Shown here one piece after another: positions 40,313 to 48,085 of a DNA stretch of 64,000 nt; position 1 is the stretch's first letter; each line of letters begins with the position of its first letter. A model generated the notes under the pieces. It saw only the letters and a program-made list of their open reading frames with translations, searched no databases and was not told where the DNA came from. This stretch comes from Streptosporangium roseum DSM 43021 (GTDB lineage Bacteria; Actinomycetota; Actinomycetes; Streptosporangiales; Streptosporangiaceae): positions 8,866,001-8,930,000 of the forward strand of contig NC_013595.1 of assembly GCF_000024865.1 (NCBI RefSeq), read 5' to 3'. The position numbers were made by a program, and so were the translations under genes.

Positions 40313-42086
40313 GCCCGCCCTCATATCCGGGCCCTCGCACGCCGAGCCCCCACAGGCCGCCCCCGCACACGCCGAGCTTCCGCCCACCGAGCCCCCGCAC
40401 GCCGAGCCCTCACAGGCCGAGCTTCCGCAGGCCGAGCCCTCACAGGTCGCCCCCCCGCCCACCGAGCCCAGCTCCGCCACCGCTGCCGTTCCCGGCCTCG
40501 GCAGACCCGCGGACCTCTTCTCCTGGGCCGCCGCCCTCGCCTACGCCGCCACCGGGAAGCCGCCCTTCGGCGGGGAGACCGGCAGGGTGCGGGAGGGCGC
40601 CGCCGACCTCAGCGGCCTCCCACCCGAGCTCGCCGCCCTCCTGGCCTCGTGCCTCGACAAGGACCCCCACGCACGCCCCGACACCAAGACCGCCATGCTC
40701 CGCCTCCTCGGCGAGCAGTCAGTGCCCCCCACCCCCGCCGAGGGCGACCGTACGGCCGGCTCCGGGACGGAGCGGAACTCCTCTGAGGGGGCCGTTCCCC
40801 CGGCCGCGGCCGTGGCGGACGCGCCGGCGCAGCCGACGGCACTGCCGCTCTGGGGGGCTCCGGTGCTCCCGGGGAGCCCGCCTCCGGCGGGCGCGGCCGC
40901 GCCGCCGAAGGCCGCGCCCGTCCGGGAACGGCCGAGGACCAGGGGTTTCCCCCTCATACTCGCCGCCTGCGTCGGCGTGGTCGCCCTGCTGTCCGGACTC
41001 GGCCTGTGGGCCGCCGGGAACTACACCTCCCTCGGCGCCATGGGGCGGACGGCCGCCGAGGGAAAGATCCCCGACGTCATCTCCGCGCCGGCGGGCCAGG
41101 GTCAGGGCCTGCCGCAGGAGGCCGGGCAGGGAGGCGAGGACACGTCGGCGGACAAGATGACCGTGCCCTCGGGCGCCACGTCGGAGCCGCGGAACCCGGA
41201 CGTCGCGCCGCTGCGGCTGAGCACGGGCAGCCCGACGGTTCCGGCGCAGTCGATGACCTCCCCCGTCACCGCGCCGCCGATCCCGGTGCCGACGTTCCCG
41301 GCCCCCATCGCGCCGCAGGCCACGCAGAAGGCCGCTACCAAGGCTCCGCCCACGGCCAAGCCCAGAAACACCCGGAACGCCAAGCCCACGGCCAAGCCCG
41401 GGAACACCCGGAGCGCCAGGCCCAGCCGGACGCCCAAGCCGACCGGCGAACCGGCCTCCAAGCCCACGACGGCGCCGACGCGGAAGGCGAGCCCGACGCA
41501 GAAGCCTCCCCGGGCTCAGCCGTCGACGCCGGCCAAGTCCACACAGCCGACCAGGCCCGCGCAGCCCACCAAGACCGCGCAGCCCACGAAACCCCCCGCG
41601 CAGCCCACCAAGACCGCGCAACCGACCGTCAAGCCGACCCCGAAACCGACACCGAAGCCCACCCCGCCAGCCGTCAAGCCGACCCCGAAGCCCACCCCGC
41701 CGGCCGTCAAGCCGACCCCGAAGCCGAGCCCGGCGAAGTCGACTCCGCCGGCCGCGCGTTCCAACCCCTACACCCCGCAGCAGGCCTGTGGATCGGGCTA
41801 CTACGTGCAGCGCTCCGCCTCCTTCCCCGGCGGAACCACCTACCAGCTCTACAACACCTCCACCGGCTCCAACTGCGTCGTCACCATGAAGACCGCCGAC
41901 GTGGGCACCGCCACCTCGGTCTGGGCCACCCTCGAAGTCCAGGGCGGCAGCAGCAAGACCGACCGCGGCAACTTCGAGTACTACGCCGGAGGCGTCATCC
42001 TGTCCTCCAAGGGCAAGTGCGTCCGCTTCAGCGGCGGCGGCCCCGGCGGCAGCACCGGCACCTCCAGCTGGGCCAACTGCGGATAA
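39777..42086 (+). CDS. Membrane pseudokinase with Pro/Lys stalk and SapA-like C-terminal domain (twin 2)
   Basis: About 769 aa. Its N-terminal 178 and C-terminal ~114 residues are identical to twin 1, so it has the same degraded kinase motifs (Arg47, HDALTPDT, DIG) and the same extracellular SapA-like domain. The middle differs. After the APE motif it carries a ~55-residue insertion of HAEP/QAEP-like units inside the kinase C-lobe, and its stalk is TKPTVKPTPKP-rich with Lys, unlike the acidic-to-neutral stalk of twin 1. The membrane helix (LILAACVGVVALLSGLGLWA) is nearly the same. A perfect 15-bp terminator stem follows. Confidence 0.85.
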   Translation: MGDFNPLLPEDPERVGVHILVGRLGQDPQQAVYLGHLPDEETLRVIRVLAPRPEATPQAREQITNGLHAAKRVSGAHTAKLIEVGWFDDSPYIVREHVEGRSLRQAVTADGPLTGDALEHLAVTTLTALTAIHLAGLTHDALTPDTVILGPDGPRVCDIGLGITSGEPDYRAPENLHAEPALISGPSHAEPPQAAPAHAELPPTEPPHAEPSQAELPQAEPSQVAPPPTEPSSATAAVPGLGRPADLFSWAAALAYAATGKPPFGGETGRVREGAADLSGLPPELAALLASCLDKDPHARPDTKTAMLRLLGEQSVPPTPAEGDRTAGSGTERNSSEGAVPPAAAVADAPAQPTALPLWGAPVLPGSPPPAGAAAPPKAAPVRERPRTRGFPLILAACVGVVALLSGLGLWAAGNYTSLGAMGRTAAEGKIPDVISAPAGQGQGLPQEAGQGGEDTSADKMTVPSGATSEPRNPDVAPLRLSTGSPTVPAQSMTSPVTAPPIPVPTFPAPIAPQATQKAATKAPPTAKPRNTRNAKPTAKPGNTRSARPSRTPKPTGEPASKPTTAPTRKASPTQKPPRAQPSTPAKSTQPTRPAQPTKTAQPTKPPAQPTKTAQPTVKPTPKPTPKPTPPAVKPTPKPTPPAVKPTPKPSPAKSTPPAARSNPYTPQQACGSGYYVQRSASFPGGTTYQLYNTSTGSNCVVTMKTADVGTATSVWATLEVQGGSSKTDRGNFEYYAGGVILSSKGKCVRFSGGGPGGSTGTSSWANCG
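41743..42084 (+). repeat. 342-bp block identical to 39152-39493
   Basis: Twin-2 copy of the SapA-like domain DNA; no difference seen on reading. Confidence 0.93.
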
Positions 42087-42107
42087 CGCGGTTCCGGCTC
42101 CGATGAC

Positions 42108-42148
42108 GAGAGCCCCTTCCCCCGCATCCGCCCGGGGAAGGGGCTCTC
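42108..42148 (+). terminator. Terminator after twin 2
   Basis: GAGAGCCCCTTCCCC (42108-42122) and GGGGAAGGGGCTCTC (42134-42148) form a perfect 15-bp stem with an 11-nt loop, 22 bp after the stop and before the convergent YbaB-fold gene. Confidence 0.85.
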
Positions 42149-42221
42149 CGCGTGTGAAGGACCTCAGTGGAGCGCCGGCCGGCACGAGACCGGCGCCGGA
42201 AGGAGGTCGGGGCTCCCGCGC

Positions 42222-42635
42222 TCAGTCACGGTCCAGGCGGCGTGAGAGGCCGTCCATGGAGCGAGCGAACGCCTCGTAGGTCACGGTCATCCGCTCCTGC
42301 AACTCGTCGAGGTTCGGCGTGTCGGCGGAGATACCCGCACCGCTCAGAAGCTCGTTGGTCTTGCGCTCCCCGTCCGCTCGGGCCGCGTCGATCGCCTTCA
42401 TGAGCTCTGCCGCCAGGACGTGACTGTCCAGCCGCATCACTCGGGGGTTGAGGTCGATCTTCTCCACCTGCCCTGAGCCGTTGGCGGTCACGCTGATCAG
42501 CCCGTCGGCACCCGTTCCGGTGCCGTGTATCTCTCGGAGCTCGCCTTCGATACCGGCGAGGCGCCGTATCTCCTGCTCCGCGTCCCGGCTGAACCGCTCC
42601 AGGTCTTCCAACTCGAAGTTGGTGGAATCGAACAC
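42222..42635 (-). CDS. YbaB/EbfC-fold protein 1
   Basis: About 137 aa. The pattern LEDLERFSRDAEQEIRRLAG...LISVTANGSGQVEKIDLNPR...LMKAIDAARADGERKTNELL is that of YbaB/EbfC: a helix, a three-stranded sheet, then helices. EbfC is a nucleoid-binding protein, but in mycobacterial ESX-1 the YbaB-fold EspL acts as a partner for secretion substrates. Its place next to a T7SS cassette favours the latter role. The GTG at 42635 has AGGAGG 7 bases upstream. It is divergent from cassette A. Confidence 0.8.
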   Translation of the reverse strand: MFDSTNFELEDLERFSRDAEQEIRRLAGIEGELREIHGTGTGADGLISVTANGSGQVEKIDLNPRVMRLDSHVLAAELMKAIDAARADGERKTNELLSGAGISADTPNLDELQERMTVTYEAFARSMDGLSRRLDRD

Positions 42636-42794
42636 CGCACGCCCTCCTAAACATTGCGTGACAATCAGGTTACCCAAGCGCTACTGACATAAGTCCAAAG
42701 CGAAGATACTGTTAAATCAATGTAACTGTCGCCCCTGTCTTAAGAATGGACAGGAGAGCATCCGGTACGCACAGATCCGGAGGCAAGTCAACAC
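42636..42794. promoter_or_regulatory. Divergent promoter region, YbaB 1 and cassette A
   Basis: An AT-rich 159-bp spacer between divergent genes (for example GTTAAATCAATGTAACTGTC). A 6-bp hairpin CCTGTC/GACAGG lies at 42733-42754. I cannot assign -35/-10 boxes. Confidence 0.4.
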
Positions 42795-43094
42795 ATGGCT
42801 CAAGACAAATACGTCACCTCAAGTTGCATCGAAAAAATTCAACGCAACCTCAACGAGGAAACAATTCCGGCCTTCAGGCAACTCAAATCGGACATCAATA
42901 ACACCAATATCGGCTTCCCCGAATTCGGTGTGCTGGGCGCGGCACTCTCCTACAAGTACAGAGCCGCCCAGAACGACATCAAAGAATTCTCCGACAGTGC
43001 CATCGACGCCCTCAAATCCTGGATCGAGGCGTTGGAGACCATCCAAAGGAACTGGAGAGACGCCGAAGAGGCGAGTACGGTCAAGTACATATGA
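42795..43094 (+). CDS. WXG100-like protein with PxFG turn (cassette A, small)
   Basis: About 99 aa, the size of ESX WXG100 proteins. It reads as two long helices joined by a turn GFPEFGVLG (about residues 40-48) in place of the WXG motif; the second helix ends SWIEALETIQRNWRDAEEAS. It is clearly related to the protein at 45223-45525: both have QD(K/R)YVTS near the start, IP in helix 1, SW.EAL and NWR.AE at the end. By size, fold and context it should be a T7SS substrate or carrier. Its TGA overlaps the next ATG. Codon use is more AT-rich than its neighbours. Confidence 0.72.
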   Translation: MAQDKYVTSSCIEKIQRNLNEETIPAFRQLKSDINNTNIGFPEFGVLGAALSYKYRAAQNDIKEFSDSAIDALKSWIEALETIQRNWRDAEEASTVKYI

Positions 43095-43927
43095 CGACTC
43101 CGATAAGTCTCGTCCACGCCGGCCGTGCGGCGCGGGCCGCGCAGGCCGAGGCGCAGGCACTGGCGCTGGCGCAGGCCGAACTGAAGGCCGCGTCCAAAGC
43201 CGCGCTCGACACGCTCAAGACAAGCTGCAGGCTTGTTCCCAGCCTGATGACGGCGGTGGCCATCGCCACCACGGCTATCGCGAACGTCGACGGGATGGGC
43301 GACGCCAAGGCGAACTGGCAAGCCCTCGCCAAAGAGCTTGAGGTCAAATATCCCGGCGTCATCGGCAACGCGGTCTTCCTCTGCCGCGGAGACTGGCAGG
43401 CCGACGACCGCGAGGCATTTCTCGACTCGGCCACCACGTTCGGCTCCGAGTTACAGAAGCTCAGCGGCATCTGCTACACCATGGAAGGCAAGTTAGACGC
43501 GGTCCGCGAGGCGTACTACGACTACTGGAAACATATCGCCGCGCTTTCCGGCATCATCTTGATCTACATTCTGGCCGTCGTGCGCATGTCCACCGTCTCC
43601 CCTGCCACATCGGCGGCGGCGCAGGCGCAGCTCAAGCGACTAGGCGCAATCACGAATGGTCTCGTCGGCAAGATAACAGCGGCCCTCGGCGCCTATCTGG
43701 CCCTGGCCGGCCACGCTCTGGCCGCTCTCGGCGGCAAGTTCAACAGCATGTCCAGCATCAAGCCGACCGGAGGCCTGAAGATCGACTTTCAGAAGGCCGA
43801 GATCTCCACGAAACCCCCCTCCAACTGGATCGCCCCCAAACGCGAGATCGGAGCTATCCACAAGGATGCGCCGGACCCCCAGGTCGACAAGGTCATCGAT
43901 GGCCTCACCCCCGAGTCCGGCAATTGA
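43091..43927 (+). CDS. Helical two-membrane-segment partner protein (cassette A, large)
   Basis: About 278 aa. An Ala-rich N-terminal helix, a first hydrophobic stretch (LMTAVAIATTAIANV), a W-containing region RGDWQADDREAFLDSA followed by a long helix, two strongly hydrophobic segments (IAALSGIILIYILAVV; GKITAALGAYLALAGHALAAL), and a C-terminal tail ending PTGGLKIDFQKAEISTKPPS...WIAPKREI. It aligns with the protein at 44392-45207 over W.A.DR.AF, Y..YW and the tail P.G...DF..A.I.T. The DxxW/DREAF part may be a WXG100-like hairpin pairing with the small upstream protein. No known domain is recognised. The ATG overlaps the upstream stop. Confidence 0.65.
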   Translation: MTTPISLVHAGRAARAAQAEAQALALAQAELKAASKAALDTLKTSCRLVPSLMTAVAIATTAIANVDGMGDAKANWQALAKELEVKYPGVIGNAVFLCRGDWQADDREAFLDSATTFGSELQKLSGICYTMEGKLDAVREAYYDYWKHIAALSGIILIYILAVVRMSTVSPATSAAAQAQLKRLGAITNGLVGKITAALGAYLALAGHALAALGGKFNSMSSIKPTGGLKIDFQKAEISTKPPSNWIAPKREIGAIHKDAPDPQVDKVIDGLTPESGN

Positions 43928-43951
43928 CGGCATGCGGCGCGGCCCGGTCCC

Positions 43952-43974
43952 GACCGGCCAGGTTCTGGCCGGTC
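43952..43974. terminator. Bidirectional terminator between cassette A and YbaB 2
   Basis: GACCGGCCA (43952-43960) and TGGCCGGTC (43966-43974) form a 9-bp perfect stem with a 5-nt loop. Its right end touches the stop codon of the convergent YbaB-fold gene. Confidence 0.7.
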
Positions 43975-44395
43975 ACGCCTTGTCTCCCAGATCGCGCAAG
44001 GCACGCACCAGGTCCTCACCGATCTCCTCGAACTGCCGGCGCGCCCGGTCCATGTCGAGGGTGAGCGGCTCGCCTCCCGTCGCCGCCCGGAGCAACTCCT
44101 CGTTCTGGCGCTGAGCGTCCTCCTGGGCGGCCCGGACCGCCTCCGTCGCCGCTTCGGCGATCAGATGGCTGTCCAGACGCGTGATGCGCGGCTCGAAGGT
44201 GATCCGCTGGATGCGGCCGACGCCGTCGACGACGGCCCGTGCGAGCCCGTCGGCGCCGAACCCTTCACCCGTGACGGCCGCCAGTTCACTCTGGACACCG
44301 CCGAGCAGGGTCAGCGCCTCCTCGCTCTGCCGTACGACCTCCTCCAGGTCTTCCAGGCTTTCCATGCGCAGGTGCTCAGGGCTGAAGTTCGTCAC
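43973..44395 (-). CDS. YbaB/EbfC-fold protein 2
   Basis: About 140 aa. SLEDLEEVVRQSEEALTLLG, GADGLARAVVDGVGRIQRITFEPRI, and EAATEAVRAAQEDAQRQNEEL follow the YbaB pattern, closest in this window to YbaB 1. The GTG start at 44395 overlaps the TGA of the cassette-B membrane protein (GTGA), with GGAG 8 bases upstream. So cassette B reads small protein, membrane protein, YbaB, as one operon. This linkage suggests the YbaB protein serves the cassette rather than the nucleoid. Confidence 0.8.
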   Translation of the reverse strand: MTNFSPEHLRMESLEDLEEVVRQSEEALTLLGGVQSELAAVTGEGFGADGLARAVVDGVGRIQRITFEPRITRLDSHLIAEAATEAVRAAQEDAQRQNEELLRAATGGEPLTLDMDRARRQFEEIGEDLVRALRDLGDKA

Positions 44396-45207
44396 TTGTA
44401 ACGCTCCGGGAGTTCCTTCTTGGGGGACAGCCACTCGAACGTTCCGTACGCGGGAAGCTGGGGCGGCTGTCCGGGCTGCTGGGGCGGCGGCTTCTGGAAG
44501 GGGGGCAGGCCGTTGGTCCTGATCCGGGCCTGGGTGAAATCGACCCTCGCCAGACCGGTGGGCTCCAGGTTGAACGACTGCATCCACGCCTTGCCGGAGA
44601 AGTAGAGCGACATGCTGCTGCTGACCACGCTGACGATGGTCCTGCCGAGGGCGCCGGTCGAGGCGGCGATCATCCTGCTGGCCAGGAGGCCGAGCATCCG
44701 CAGGTTGAGGACGGCCGATCCCGCGAAGGGCGTCGCGAGCATGAGGGCGGCGATCCCGGAGAGGGCGAGCAGGAGCGCGGCAAGCTGGCCGATCGCCACC
44801 CAGTAGGCGCGATAGGAGTCGCCGAGCTCGTCCACGATGTCGGCGATGTTCTTGATGTAGCCGCGCAGGCTCTCCAGTTCCTCCTGGTACTTCTGGACGG
44901 CGTCGTCGAACGCGTCGCGGTCCTCGGCGATCCAGCCGTCCTTGCCCTTGGTCTTCAGGTCGGCCAGGTAGCTCTTGACGGCGGTGTCGAGGCGCGAGTG
45001 GAGCGAGGTCCAGTTGTTGTAGATGTCGGCCATCCCGGGCACGTTGGCAGCCGCGGTCGCCGCGATCGCCACCCCCGCCCAGGCCGTGGGCATCAGCCTG
45101 GTTCCCTTCTCCAGGCTGCTGAGGACCTTCGCGGAGTTGACCATCACCCCCTTCGCGCTCCTGGTCGCGGTCAGGGGGGTCGGCTTCTTCCCCGGCGGCA
45201 CCGGCAT
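44392..45207 (-). CDS. Helical two-membrane-segment partner protein (cassette B, large)
   Basis: About 271 aa, related to 43091-43927. It has AWAGVAIAATAAANVPGMAD near the start, KDGWIAEDRDAFDDAVQKYQ, a long helix, YRAYWVAIGQ, hydrophobic segments LLLALSGIAALMLATPFAGS and LGRTIVSVVSSSMSLY, and the tail LEPTGLARVDFTQARIRTNG...FEWLSPKKEL. The tail has a Pro/Gln-rich insertion (PPPQQPGQPPQLP). The ATG has AAGG upstream and starts 15 bp after the small partner stop. The role is unknown; likely acts with the T7SS. Confidence 0.65.
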   Translation of the reverse strand: MPVPPGKKPTPLTATRSAKGVMVNSAKVLSSLEKGTRLMPTAWAGVAIAATAAANVPGMADIYNNWTSLHSRLDTAVKSYLADLKTKGKDGWIAEDRDAFDDAVQKYQEELESLRGYIKNIADIVDELGDSYRAYWVAIGQLAALLLALSGIAALMLATPFAGSAVLNLRMLGLLASRMIAASTGALGRTIVSVVSSSMSLYFSGKAWMQSFNLEPTGLARVDFTQARIRTNGLPPFQKPPPQQPGQPPQLPAYGTFEWLSPKKELPERYK

Positions 45208-45222
45208 GTCAGACCTTCCGAA

Positions 45223-45525
45223 TCACTGGTAGACGACGACGCTTCTGTCCTCGGCGGTCCGCCAGTTGGTCTCGACCACGTCCAGTGCCTCCTGCCAGGA
45301 CTCCATCACCGCCACCGCCTGCGCGAACTTCTCCTCGACGGTCTCCTGGACATGGCGGTAGCGCAGGCCGATCAGCAGTTCACCGACGGCGCCCCAGCCG
45401 AGGCCTCCCAGGTCGGTGCTGTCCAGGATCCGGCGCAACTCCTTGATCTCGGGAATGACGTCATTGTCCAGCTCGGCGCCGATCGCCTTGATCGCCTTCG
45501 ACGTGACGTATCTGTCCTGAGTCAC
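45223..45525 (-). CDS. WXG100-like protein (cassette B, small)
   Basis: About 100 aa, the homologue of 42795-43094: TQDRYVTSKAIKAIGAEL, VIPEIKELRRILDS, then LGGLGWGAVGELL where the other members have PxFGxxG, and SWQEALDVVETNWRTAEDRS. The GTG at 45525 has GGAGG 7 bases upstream. It opens the minus-strand operon with the membrane protein and YbaB 2, and is divergent from eccB across 221 bp. Confidence 0.72.
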   Translation of the reverse strand: MTQDRYVTSKAIKAIGAELDNDVIPEIKELRRILDSTDLGGLGWGAVGELLIGLRYRHVQETVEEKFAQAVAVMESWQEALDVVETNWRTAEDRSVVVYQ

Positions 45526-45746
45526 GCGCCATCCTCCAGAGATCGACAACCCTTTCGTGATATCTCATATCACCTGATCTCTGCTGTCCCACGCGTCCAT
45601 CGAGCCTGTTCAGTATGCTTTCGAAGATCGGAAACGTCGTGGACGGCCGCCGTTCACCATCGCCTCACCATCGACTCCGGTGAGGCCGTTCCGCGATCAC
45701 GCTTCTATGCTGTCGACGACCGCGTGTCCGGCGAGACGGAGGTGGG

Positions 45747-47198
45747 ATGCAGACCCGTCGCGATCTTTATCAGGCGCACAAGCTGATGACACAGCGCCTG
45801 GGCATGGCCCTGCTCCAGGGAGAGCCGGACCTGTCGGAGTCACCGATGCGCAGGCACAACACGGCCACGTTCGGCGGAATTCTGGTCGCGGTGCTGGTGA
45901 CGGCCGTCTTCGGGGTGATAGGCCTGATCCGCCCGGGCAACGCCACCGGGCTCACCGATCCGGGGAACCTGATCGTGGAAGAGGAGACAGGCGCGATCTA
46001 CGTCTACAGCGCCCCGCAGAAGAAGATGATCCCGGTCACCAACGTGGCCTCCGCCAGGCTGCTGCTGAACACGCAGGACGTGAAGGTGCGCACGGTCACC
46101 GCCGCCTCGCTCGCGAAGTACGACCGCGGCACGCTGGTGGGCATCCTGGGCGCCCCCGAGTCCCTGCCCGCCCGCGACCGCCTGATCCGCGCTCCCTGGT
46201 CGGTGTGCGTCGCCGAGGGTGTCGACACCAACGGCGAGCGCAAGCCGTACACCTCGCTGATCGGCGGCTTCCGCGTCGGCGGCGCCCCGGTCGAGCAGGG
46301 CTCGGCCATGGTCGTCAGGGAGAAGGAGGGGAGCCAGGCCTGGCTGCTGTGGGCGAACCAGCGGCTGAAGGTGCCCGCCAGGACCGTTCGGACGCTGACC
46401 CAGGAGCAACCTCGCCAGATCCCCGCGGCCTGGCTCAACGCCCTGCCGGAGGGGCGTCCCTTCGAGAGGCCGGCGATCCCGGGTCTCGGCGGTTCGGCGC
46501 GCGGGCCCGACGGCAGGAGGTCCGCGGTCGGCAGGGTGTTCACCGTGCCGCCGGTGACTGGCGGGCCCGCCAAGTGGTACGTCCTGCTCGCCGACGGCCT
46601 GGCGGACGTCAGCCCCCTCCAGGCCACCCTGCTGCTGGCCGACCCGGCCATCAAGCAGGCGTACGGCCGCGCGGAGCCGCTGCCGAAGGAGATCGCCCCG
46701 GCGACCGCGAACGGGATGAAGCAGTCAGGCACCCGTCTCGGCGTCAGCGGCCTTCCCGCGTCCATGCCGAGGATCATTTCTTCCGCTCCGACGAGCCCGC
46801 TCTGCGCCGTCTACTCCGAGACCGAGCGCGGTTCGACCCAGGCGACCCTGACGATCGGCAGCACGGCGCCGATCCCCCAGCCGCCGAAGGGATGGTTCAA
46901 CCAGGACGTGGCCGACCGGGTGACGCTCTCCCGCGGTGCCGGCGCCCTGGTGGGAGTGCTGCCGGGGAACGGCCAGACGGGGGCGATGAGGCCGCTCTAC
47001 CTGATCGGCGACCAGGGACGGCGGCACGCCATCCTGTCGGCGGACATGCTGCCCAGCCTCGGCTACGAGCTGAAGGACGTCGCCCCGCTCCCGACGCAGA
47101 TCGTGAAACTCATCCCCGAGGGCCCGGCGCTCGACCCGGCGGCGGCGAAGGCGCCCGTGCAGATCGCTCCTTCGGCGACGGCTCCCCCTCGGCAGTGA
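45747..47198 (+). CDS. eccB: Type VII secretion membrane protein EccB
   Basis: About 483 aa. It begins QTRRDLYQAHKLMTQRLGMA, the hallmark of EccB, followed by one membrane helix (FGGILVAVLVTAVFGVIGLI) and a long extracytoplasmic part with EccB repeats (TGAIYVYSAPQKKMIPVTNV, PWSVCVAEG, LLWANQRLKVP, VYSETERG). It is a core subunit of the ESX membrane complex. It lies between cassettes B and C, not next to eccC or eccD as in mycobacteria. A terminator palindrome follows. Confidence 0.95.
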   Translation: MQTRRDLYQAHKLMTQRLGMALLQGEPDLSESPMRRHNTATFGGILVAVLVTAVFGVIGLIRPGNATGLTDPGNLIVEEETGAIYVYSAPQKKMIPVTNVASARLLLNTQDVKVRTVTAASLAKYDRGTLVGILGAPESLPARDRLIRAPWSVCVAEGVDTNGERKPYTSLIGGFRVGGAPVEQGSAMVVREKEGSQAWLLWANQRLKVPARTVRTLTQEQPRQIPAAWLNALPEGRPFERPAIPGLGGSARGPDGRRSAVGRVFTVPPVTGGPAKWYVLLADGLADVSPLQATLLLADPAIKQAYGRAEPLPKEIAPATANGMKQSGTRLGVSGLPASMPRIISSAPTSPLCAVYSETERGSTQATLTIGSTAPIPQPPKGWFNQDVADRVTLSRGAGALVGVLPGNGQTGAMRPLYLIGDQGRRHAILSADMLPSLGYELKDVAPLPTQIVKLIPEGPALDPAAAKAPVQIAPSATAPPRQ

Positions 47199-47227
47199 GG
47201 CGCGGATGACCGCGCACCACGGACGAC

Positions 47228-47257
47228 GGATGCGGACACCCGCGGGTGTCCGCATCC
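47228..47257. terminator. Bidirectional terminator after eccB
   Basis: GGATGCGGACACCCG and its exact reverse complement form a 30-bp palindrome between convergent eccB and the cassette-C membrane gene; a 13-bp stem with a 4-nt loop is likely. Confidence 0.8.
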
Positions 47258-47318
47258 GGCTCCGTGAAGGTGGGGACGGGAGAAGGCGGTCGCATGGACG
47301 GCGGCCGGGACGGCGCGC

Positions 47319-48035
47319 TCAGACAGAGAGGACCTTCGGCTGCCCGAGGGGGAAACCCTTCGTGCCGGCCCGCTTGAAGTCGGGCGCCTTGTCCGGCAGG
47401 GCCTTCAGGCCGGGGAGCAACTGCGCCTGCGCGAGCTGGTAGCCGTTCACGCCGGCGAGGATCACACCCGCGGCGGCGAGCACCTTGAGCTTCATCCTGA
47501 AAACGCGCAGGACGGTTCTGCCGACCGACCGGAGCACCGTGGCGATGGTGAGGTTCGAGGCTCCCTTGGCGATGGGGATGAGCGACGCGGCCGCCAGGCC
47601 CGACATCAGCGCCGCCACCCCGCCCACGAATTGGGCGCCGTGATGGTAGATCTCGGCGGCCTGCTGAAGGGTCTGGCTGGAGGATTTGCGGTAGTTCTTC
47701 ATCTTCTCAAGCTCATCCAGCAGGATCTCCATCCTGTCGATGAAGAACTCGCACGCGTCCCCCTCCCATCCCCCATATTCCTTGGCCTTGACCTTCAGCG
47801 CGCGGATGCCCTTCTCCGCAGCGTCGAGAGCGGCATCGCCGGTGTCCGAGTCGCACCACTCCTCCGACGCCTTGCACATGGCGCCCGGGTTGGACACCAG
47901 CATGACCAGCATGTCGGCGATGGTCTGCGCCAGGAGAAGCCTGGGCACGGCGGCGGGATGCGCGAGTATCTGGGCGGCCGCCTTCGCCGTCGCCGCCGAC
48001 GTCATGTAGATCGCCCTGTCCGACTCGTAGGCCAT
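47319..48035 (-). CDS. Helical membrane partner protein (cassette C, large)
   Basis: About 238 aa. The layout fits the other cassette partners: an N-terminal helix with a hydrophobic part (LAQTIADMLVMLVSNPGAM), a W-containing block KEYGGWEGDACEFFIDRMEI followed by a long helix, then hydrophobic segments (GGVAALMSGLAAASLIPIAK; LKVLAAAGVILAGVNGY). Direct sequence similarity to the cassette A and B partners is weak. The ATG has GGAGG upstream; it starts 50 bp after the stop of the PxFG protein. The function is unknown. Confidence 0.62.
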   Translation of the reverse strand: MAYESDRAIYMTSAATAKAAAQILAHPAAVPRLLLAQTIADMLVMLVSNPGAMCKASEEWCDSDTGDAALDAAEKGIRALKVKAKEYGGWEGDACEFFIDRMEILLDELEKMKNYRKSSSQTLQQAAEIYHHGAQFVGGVAALMSGLAAASLIPIAKGASNLTIATVLRSVGRTVLRVFRMKLKVLAAAGVILAGVNGYQLAQAQLLPGLKALPDKAPDFKRAGTKGFPLGQPKVLSV

Positions 48036-48085
48036 GACGGAGACCTCCTATCCGGACACCAGGCAGGCATGAGGAAATATGGTGA

